DNA from: Geobacillus subterraneus
GTDB taxonomy: Bacteria; Bacillota; Bacilli; Bacillales; Anoxybacillaceae
Direction of reading: 5' to 3'
NCBI RefSeq assembly: GCF_001618685.1
Contig: NZ_CP014342.1
Coordinates: 186,001-250,000 of the forward strand
DNA length: 64,000 bases
The translations under genes were made by a program, and so were the position numbers. Under the pieces are notes generated by a model. It worked only from the letters and a program-made list of their open reading frames with translations. It had not been told where the DNA came from and made no database searches. Shown here piece by piece: positions 46,586-54,200 of this stretch (position 1 is its first letter; each line of letters opens with the position of its first letter).

Positions 46586-47953
46586 CTGTAGATGAGCAAT
46601 TTTCATTACAACATTTTCCATTAACAAAGAGACAAACAGGGTACCCCTTAGGCGACATGGAGCTGTTTTTTGACAACATCAATGGCAATATCTTGCTTCG
46701 CCGCGTTGTAAATGAACTCAATCAGGCTATGTCCTTTCCGAGTCCGAAGAAGGTCCAGCCCGGCAGAGATGTCTTTGTTGGGATTCCGCTATGCTGTACA
46801 CGCAAGCCAACAAAACGGTCACCCCATACCGTTTCACCGCCCGAATGTGACGAACGCGGTATCCATCCAGCTTCAGTTGCTCTTTCGCCTGCCAGAAAAA
46901 GCATTCGATCGTCCAACGCTGGGCATCGTAACGCAAGATCTCTTCATCGCCTAGCTCCCGATCGGTGCTCAAGACGACATGGAAATGTTCCAGCGTCATC
47001 GGCTGATCCGACTTCCAAGACAGCAGCACCAATACGTCATCGAGGCCATGGATCGCCCCCTCATAGCGATACACGCGGTAACGCTCCTGACCCACCGTGA
47101 CGAGGCGGGTGTCTTTTGGCTCGATATGGCGGGCAAACGACTTGGCTTGGACCCCGATGCCTTTCGGGTAGAGAATCCGGTTCGTCTTGAGCATCGCGAT
47201 GACATGGAATCCCTGTTTCAGGCAGGCTTCGATGAGTTCCTGGACGGATACCATGAATCCATAAGCACATACACCGGACGAGCCCGTTTTCCTTTGAGCG
47301 AGGAAAGCATCTCGATCGCCAGGTCCATTTTGCTTGTTTCCGCCTTCTTGTCATACAAGCGGAACGCGAACGGAAACGCTTGCGTGAAGGTGTGCACCAT
47401 CAGCCAAATGAGCGAATGCCCCCAGACCATTTGATGATCTTTATGGGAGTAATGCCAATCACATCCTTGAATGACGTGCGTGGCCCGTGACGAAGGCTTC
47501 GTTTTTTGGCAAATCGTATCATCAATTGAAAGGAAAAGGGGCTGATTCGTCCGTTTGGCTAGGCGTTCGATCTGGCGAAGAACCCACTCTTGAAGCTTCT
47601 CAAGCAGCCTTTCCTCGTTCCAAGGGCTTTTCGTGAAAAAGTGGCTGAGCGTGGTTCGATGATTCGGATGAAAACTCCAGTGATGGACATCGGTCAACGT
47701 TCCCGAAAATCTCTTGGTAGTCAAGGCATCGACAAGGTGAACGAGATGCTTCCAAACCGGTTTGGAGATATGCAAGGCCAACCCCAACATCATGAAAAAC
47801 TTGTGGATTCCTTGATGATACGCTAATCTATTCATAAAACATGAACCTCCTTGTGGGTAGTTGGTGGCACATCTATTCTAACCAAGGAGTCTGGTTCATG
47901 TCTCCTTTTTTGTTTGATTGTAAATTTATGTTAGCTAATTTACTCATCTACAG
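46586..47953 (-). mobile_element. IS4/IS701-type insertion sequence (1368 bp), inactivated
   Basis: Terminal repeats CTGTAGATGAGCAA (left) and its near-complement at the right end (TTTACTCATCTACAG). No target duplication is evident (flanks GTTA and TCAA). The transposase is broken by two frameshifts. Two further fragments of the same element lie at 35908 and 44751. Confidence 0.8.
46648..47835 (-). pseudogene. IS4/IS701-type DDE transposase, two frameshifts
   Basis: The start at 47835 (MNRLAYHQGIHKFF) is preceded by AAGGAGG. The first part carries FLSIDDTICQKT and LYVLMDSW-like strands (VYVLMDSWYPS) with DDE aspartates. Near 47240 one base is missing, shifting into the frame QELIEACLKQGFHVIAMLKT...WTIECFFWQAKEQLKLDGYRV. 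Near 46785 a second shift is needed to reach the conserved end DLLRTRKGHSLIEFIYN...VVKKQLHVA, whose stop is at 46648. It cannot make a full transposase. Confidence 0.85.
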
Positions 47954-48043
47954 TCAATATGTTATTTTAGGCGATTTTTCGATTTCTACTGCTGGATGGC
48001 GAATCTGCTGGCCCCCCTAATTACATCTATATAGTATCATCAG

Positions 48044-48286
48044 CTAGAATTCTAAAAACAGTAAATATATGAATCCAATTACAATACCTAATCCCAACAA
48101 AAATAAAAATATCCTTCTAATTATAGGAGGGAAAAGTTTATAAATCATCATAAGAAAAAAGTCAGAAACATCTGTTGGTGTTCCAGAGGAAGACTCTTTA
48201 ATTTTTACATTAGATCCAAAAATAGATAGCCATATTAAAGACAACCCTATTAAAATAAAAATGATTGACATCAAGGTTAATTCCAT
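48044..48286 (-). CDS. small two-helix membrane protein, candidate immunity protein
   Basis: 80 residues with two strongly hydrophobic segments (LMSIIFILIGLSLIWLSIF, and RRIFLFLLGLGIVIGFIYLLF) separated by a polar loop (VKIKESSSGTPTDVSDFF). It is downstream, on the same strand, of the displaced Rhs tip module (stop at 48967), which also looks membrane-active. By analogy with polymorphic toxin loci it could be that tip's immunity protein. This is inference from position; no family is recognised, and ~680 bp separate the two. Confidence 0.6.
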   Translation of the reverse strand: MELTLMSIIFILIGLSLIWLSIFGSNVKIKESSSGTPTDVSDFFLMMIYKLFPPIIRRIFLFLLGLGIVIGFIYLLFLEF

Positions 48287-48299
48287 TTTTTACACCATC

Positions 48300-48710
48300 C
48301 TTATGGCTAATTTATTTAAATCTAAAAATTTCAATCAAGGGGCATTTCAACCATTTTTAACTTAATCATAATATGGCACATTAAATTATTAGTTCATTAA
48401 ATCAAATTCCACTTTGCGAACTAAGTGTGTTTCCTAAAAATTAAATATTCCGTTTTCTGAATTCAATTTACCTTCAAAGCACTTCTTTTTCTCAATCAAG
48501 AGATAGATCTACAAAAGTTCATGTGCTGGATGAGAAACTGACTATACCCGAACGCTTCTTTGTTACTCACACTTTACAAAATCACATTATAGTGTGTATA
48601 AAACATTCCTTCCCAAAATCATGGCAATATAAATTTAAAGATTATTATTTCCCTTGTACGTCAGCCAATCACTTTAATTTGGAATTTAACCTCCAAATTA
48701 GATGTATCCG
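48300..48710. other. AT-rich gap without a supported gene
   Basis: No frame with a ribosome site and protein-like composition on either strand. A plus-strand frame from 48523 runs into the hairpin element and has no recognisable features. Could be decayed cassette DNA. Confidence 0.4.
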
Positions 48711-48812
48711 TTTTACATGGAGTAGCGGACATGTTTGGTTCAATGCCTAGCAAAACAAGGATTAGTGCTCGCACCTTTCCCTAGAACACATGTCCGCAGT
48801 GGCTCCATATTA
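48711..48812 (-). repeat. structured hairpin element A, downstream of the displaced Rhs tip
   Basis: Plus-strand arms: ATGGAG-TAG-CGGACATGT (48717-48734) and ACATGTCCG-CAGTGG-CTCCAT (48788-48808). These give a 9-bp and a 6-bp stem around an asymmetric internal loop (TAG / CAGTGG), with a 53-base apical loop. Element B at 51134 has the same internal loop, and its stem bases differ by compensatory changes. Confidence 0.75.
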
Positions 48813-48966
48813 AGCAACCGAATGTTTTTTTCTGTAAACAGAAGGGAGGAAATTTGCATAATTCCGCAGATTTTTGCTGGATGAACGTGCAAAAATCCGT
48901 TTGGATTTGCAAAAAAATGACCATTCTATTCCGAATTAACTTGATAATTTACAATAATACCCGAAT

Positions 48967-50063
48967 TTAATACCTAAATATTAGATTTGGAACTACCAAG
49001 CTCGTATAGAATATAGATTTTTTTGTCCAGTTATATCCTTTGGTTATTTTTTTAAATGCAGATTTTGAAAGCTTTTTTGCTAAATAGTTAACAACTTTTT
49101 CTGCTGCCTTAGTTAATATGATATTAGAAAGAACCGGGAATAGATACCAAGTCAAAACTTGTTTTATTACATAACTGGCGGCTAAACCTGCACCAAAGCC
49201 TATACCTGTACTTATTAAAAATCCAGGAGTTAAATTAATTGTTACAGATATTTCTTGCCAACCTATATTTACCTTAATATAACTATTGAACCCTAAATCA
49301 AGTCGCTTTGAGTAGTGACCATTTGGATCAATAGAATTAACAGGGTTATTTTTCGTATACGCATACTGATTCAAACTTTGCGGCTCATTTTCAAACCCAT
49401 GGAACGTATCTCTTGTAATAAACCGTCCCATATTCGCCTCATAATACCGCGCCATTAGGTAGTATAGCCCGGTTTCCTCATCGTAATAATAGCCGGCATA
49501 ACGGTATGGGTTCGCTGTTGCCAGCGCACCGGTTTTGGACAGAATGTTACCCCATGCGTCATACTCGTATTGGGCGACGACATTTCCGCTTGCATCCGTC
49601 AATGCAACGACATCTCCATGACCGTTCAAATGATAGTAGTAAGTGGCTCCGGCTTTCGTCATCGTGACCGGGCGGCCCAATGCGTCCCACGTATATTCCG
49701 CTGTGATGTTGTTGTTGGCGTCTGTTTCATACAACAGACGAATCGAGTCGCCATCGTAGTGATAGTAAGTCGTACCGCTTGATGTTGTTTTGCTGATGCG
49801 TCTTCCTTGATGGTCATACGTATAGGTTGCGATCGTAGTGCCCGATGCGTTTTTTACTTGAATGAGACGGTTTTCGTCATCATACACAAACGTTTTGTTG
49901 CCGTTGTTCGTTAAATTCCCGTTCACGTCATATGTGTATGCCTGTCCGTTAACGGCTGTTAGTTGGTCGGCGGCGTCATACGTGTATGTTGTGGTAATCG
50001 TCGTCGTTCCATTGTTTACGATTTTCTTCGTACGGTTCCCGACAGCATTGTATTCGTTCCATG
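48967..50063 (-). pseudogene. displaced Rhs C-terminal module with an alternative tip
   Basis: An open frame without its own proper start, homologous to the end of the main Rhs gene from about 50063 down to the DPNG at ~49318. It carries YD repeats (YDDENRLIQVKNASG..., YEYDAWGNILSK) and the Rhs core end (YRYAGYYYDEETGLYYLMARYY, RFITRDTFHGFENEPQSL). After NSIDPNGHY comes a ~115-residue tip different from the main one. That tip has a glycine-rich hydrophobic stretch (LTPGFLISTGIGFGAGLAA, YLFPVLSNIILTKAAEKVV) and a basic helical end, suggesting a membrane-active or unknown toxin. Such 'orphan' modules act as a silent store of tips that recombine into the main gene. Confidence 0.8.
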
Positions 50064-50089
50064 GGAGAGGACATGTACAGATACCAATT

Positions 50090-51043
50090 CTAAAAATATT
50101 CTAGTAAGTTGTTCTCTAAAACGTACCCGTTCTCCCAAGTACCAACAAGTAAATATTGGTCATCGTTACTAAATTCAGCAAAACAAGCATATGGAATTTT
50201 TTCAATTAATATGGTTTTTAAATCCTCATATCTCAAGATAATTACACTTTCATTATAAGTCACTACAATAAACCTACCATCATTTGATTGATGAAGGTAT
50301 TGGAAATATCCAATGTGTTCCATAGGAGAATCATTGTCAATGATGTGTCCTCTCTTCAAAATCTTTTTAAAGTCTGAGTCTACTAAGATTATTTCATAAC
50401 CGTTTACCAAGATGTAGACGTCATGAATGGAGTCGAAAATGACAGAGTCCCAAATTAAAATTTCCGGGTGACTTTTTAACTCAATTGACTGCTTGTTAAT
50501 TGGTTCCTTAACTTTAACAATTTTATTCTCTCTATAACCCGTTTCGTTATTTACATAACTTAATGTAAATAAATGATAATTTCTATTTTTGAGGAATTGA
50601 TTATAGTAAATAAGTGTAATGGCGTTTTTAAATTCTGTGAGTATCGTGTATTCCCCTGAATGAATGTTAATAGTTCCAATTTGTTGCCCATCATTGGTTT
50701 CTAGAACAGAAAGAATCATTAAATTATCTTGGGTAAAATTAGTATCTCCTTCAACCAACTTAAAAGATTTTTTCGATTGGATCTTTTTTACCAACTGGAA
50801 GTTCGCAGTGTTATAAACATATATAGTACCTGTAGTGCTTTTAATTAATAAATATTTATTGTTTTCAGAGAACCTCATATCACTTGGATAATTAGGTTTG
50901 TTTAATTCAATAATTTTTTCCCAAGTCGTTAAATCATAAACAATCGTCTTACTATCCATATTATGACATAAAAATTTATTATCTCCTGACAGTCTTATAC
51001 GGTAAGAAGTTTTTAGTTTTTTTATTAGATTCATTTGAAACAT
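50090..51043 (-). CDS. beta-propeller-like protein, candidate immunity protein of the main Rhs toxin
   Basis: 317 residues, soluble, with repeated WD40/YVTN-like blades: NKFLCHNMDSKTIVYDLTTW, NKYLLIKSTTGTIYVYNTAN, GRFIVVTYNESVIILRYEDL, and the last blade QYLLVGTWENGYVLEN. AAGGAGGG stands 8 bp before the start at 51043. It is the first gene after the Rhs nuclease gene (243 bp downstream, same strand), the usual place of the cognate immunity gene. A propeller immunity protein would be unusual; an unrelated role is possible. I do not recognise a named family. Confidence 0.7.
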   Translation of the reverse strand: MFQMNLIKKLKTSYRIRLSGDNKFLCHNMDSKTIVYDLTTWEKIIELNKPNYPSDMRFSENNKYLLIKSTTGTIYVYNTANFQLVKKIQSKKSFKLVEGDTNFTQDNLMILSVLETNDGQQIGTINIHSGEYTILTEFKNAITLIYYNQFLKNRNYHLFTLSYVNNETGYRENKIVKVKEPINKQSIELKSHPEILIWDSVIFDSIHDVYILVNGYEIILVDSDFKKILKRGHIIDNDSPMEHIGYFQYLHQSNDGRFIVVTYNESVIILRYEDLKTILIEKIPYACFAEFSNDDQYLLVGTWENGYVLENNLLEYF

Positions 51044-51133
51044 GTTTTGATCCCTCCTTAACCGAGGACACTAATAGTTTAAGTTTTGATTTAGGTATAA
51101 TCTTTAACTTCTAAATGGTTAAGAATATAGAGA

Positions 51134-51217
51134 TTAACATGGAGTAACGGGTATGATGGATTTTGTCTACTGACGTTTTTCTTTTCTATAGTCATACCTG
51201 CAGTGGCTCCACGTTAA
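51134..51217 (-). repeat. structured hairpin element B, downstream of the main Rhs gene
   Basis: Plus-strand arms TTAAC-A-TGGAG-TAA-CGGGTATGA (51134-51156) and TCATACCTG-CAGTGG-CTCCA-C-GTTAA (51192-51217), with a 35-base apical loop. The internal loop (TAA / CAGTGG) and the TGGAG/CTCCA stem are shared with element A. Three inner stem pairs differ by compensatory changes, and one G-U pair replaces G-C. Confidence 0.75.
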
Positions 51218-51285
51218 TCTCATTTGCATGGTTATGCTAATAGGCTATAATCGGCCCATTCTGAAAAATCAACCTAGTTTCACCA

Positions 51286-54200
51286 TTAGAACGGTGAAAA
51301 GAAACTCTTTGTTTTTAACCATACTTTAATTGCATCAAGAGCTGCAATTACTCTTTTTCTGTTTGTTTTATAACTGTACTTTTTATTATAGGCATAATTC
51401 ATGATGTTATTAATTGTTTCATAGTATTTATTTGTATGCAATCTTCTATGCAGCCCTGTTTTAATGCTAATTAAGTTTTGAGGATTATTTACATTGAGAC
51501 CGACCTTGCTCAATACATTACGAGCTGGTTGTGCTTTTTTGGCCTTTTGTGCGACTATATGATGTAACTCATATTTAGATCTATAGTTCGGTTTTGTTTT
51601 TACTCTAGCAAAACTTTGATCAATTAATTCTCCCACAGCATCAAGTGCCTTAATTGCATAATAAACTAACGCAGTGCCTAAAACTGCCACTGCCGCAGCA
51701 TAAGCTGCAGGAATGAGCATGGCAAATTGCCCATCAGGATCTATATTCACTACAGGGTTATTATTAGCATAAGCATATTGATTCAAACTCTGCGGATCAT
51801 CCTCAAACCCATGGAACGTATCCCTTGTAATAAACCGACCAATGTTCGCATCATAATAACGTGCCATGAGATAGTATAATCCAGTTTCTTCATCATAACG
51901 ATAACCAGCATAACGATATGGGTTAGACGAAGCCATCGTGCCTGTTTGCGAAATAATATTTCCCCAAGCATCATACTGATACTGTGCCACAACATTACCA
52001 TTTGCATCGGTTAATGCCGTGACATCACCGTGACCATTTATATGGTAGTAATAAGTTACCCCACCCTTGGTCATTGTAACTGGGTTTCCTTGGTAATCCC
52101 ACGTATACTCCGCCACGATGTTATTGTTGGCATCTGTTTCATATAGCACTTGGTTCGAGTCACCATCATAGTGATAATAGATGGTTCCGCTTGATGTTGT
52201 TTTGCTGATGCGTCTTCCAAGCTGATCGTACGTGAAAGACGCGATGGTTGTACCAGATACATTTTTTACTTCAATGAGACGGTTGTCATCATCGTACACA
52301 AATGTCTTATTGCCGTTGTTCGTTAAATTGCCATTGGCATCGTACGTGTACGCTTGTCCGTTGACCGCTGTTAATTGGTCGGCGGCGTCATACGTGTATG
52401 TTGTGGTAGTAGTCGTTCCATTATTTACAATTTTCTTCGTACGGTTCCCCACAGCATCGTATTCGTACGTGATGGTCGTCCCGTCTGCTAGTGTTTCTTT
52501 TGTCAACTGATTCAACGCATCATATTGATACGTGATCGTTCCATTGTTGGTTTCCACACTGGTAATGTTGCCATTGGCATCATAGCTGTAGTTGAAGTAA
52601 TTTAAGACATTGCCGTTCGCGCCAAAGTTTTTAATCGATTTTAACTGGTTGGCATCATTATACTCGTAGGCGGTATAGGTGCCATTCGCATGGATGATGG
52701 ATGAAATATTCCCTCGCTCATCGTACGTAAATCTCGCAAGGTTGGCGCTGTTTCTGGACAACACGACTAGCTGATCCAACGGGTTGTAGCTGTATCCGAT
52801 GGTGTCGGTTGTTGTACCCACTGTGATGGAGGTGGACATCACGTTTCCGTTATTGTCGTAGCCATAGGCAATGGAATTAGATGCCCCTTTACTGATTCGT
52901 GTTGGACGATTATTCTTATCATACGTGTACGTGATCGTATTTCCACTACCATCCGTGACCGATGTCACGTTGCCATTGGCATCGTAATTCAACGTCCATT
53001 TCGTCAAGCCATTGTAAGCAATCGAAACAAGGCGGTTCAGCGCGTTGTAGCTATAGGATACCTTATCGCCATTGGCGTAGGTAACCTTTGTGAGATTACC
53101 GTTTTTATCATAGGCAAAGGACGTCGTTTGATTTAACGGGTTCGTGAAACCAGAAACCTGATTCAACTCATTATACGTATAGTTGGTTATATAATTCTTT
53201 GCATTCTTAACCGATGTACGATTTCCTACACCGTCATAACCATACGTCGTCACATTGCCGTTTGGATCCGTGACTTTTGTCAATTGGTTATTGGCATTAT
53301 ATTCATAAGAAGTCGTTTTTCCCTTTCCATCCGTTACACTTGTCTGATTTCCTACGGCATCATAACCGAAAGAAACCGTATCTCCTGCCGGATCTTTGAT
53401 TTGGGTTACATAGTTTTTCTTCGCATCATACGTGTAAGAAGTATGGGAAGCTCCCACTTCTAAGCGCATCGCATCAAACCATGCGGTTCCGGTTTGATTA
53501 AAATAGTAGTAATACACTTCAATGTAATCAAACGCTTGTTTCGGCTTGACTTCCGCTGTCACATGCTGCCAGTCGGTCTTCGCCTTATCAAAGTCGTTTG
53601 CATAACCCCAATCGGTTGTACCATTCGTATAGTGGATTGCTACTTGCAAGCTATAGTAACCGCCGTTTGGATTGGCTCCTTCTTGTTTGGACCATCCAGA
53701 CAACGTAAGTTTAGTGTTGCTGTCGCCAGAAATATTAATCCGTTGTTTAATATGCTTATTTTTCCCAGACTCTCCTGTGATTTTAAATGACTTGCTTCCA
53801 ACATATATATTCGCAACTGTTGTATCTAGTCCATCATTTGTTGATAAATTGCCGCTTGTCGTCCAATTGTCAGGAATTCCATCACTATTCATATCTCGCT
53901 CGAAGCTGGAATTATCAACAAGATTATAGGCGCTGACAACCGTTCCTTTCTCTAATTGGATCCCGTCGAAATAAGCAGTCCCAGAACCAGCGTTTACACC
54001 GACAGATACCCGAATCGTCTGAGTTCCCGATGGAGCATTATCCGCGACGACATGAAGCCGAGTCCAATCGTTCGTTCCTGCCAACCCATAAGAAATTTTT
54101 TGATTTAACCAGTTTCCTTGCGCATCAAAATATTCAACTTTAATAAGAGCTCTGGCAGACATGGACGATGTTTTTACATAACCGCTTGCCACATAAACTC

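Noticed and set aside
48523-48750. 75-codon plus-strand frame
   Set aside because: It overlaps hairpin element A, has no ribosome site and no protein-like pattern.
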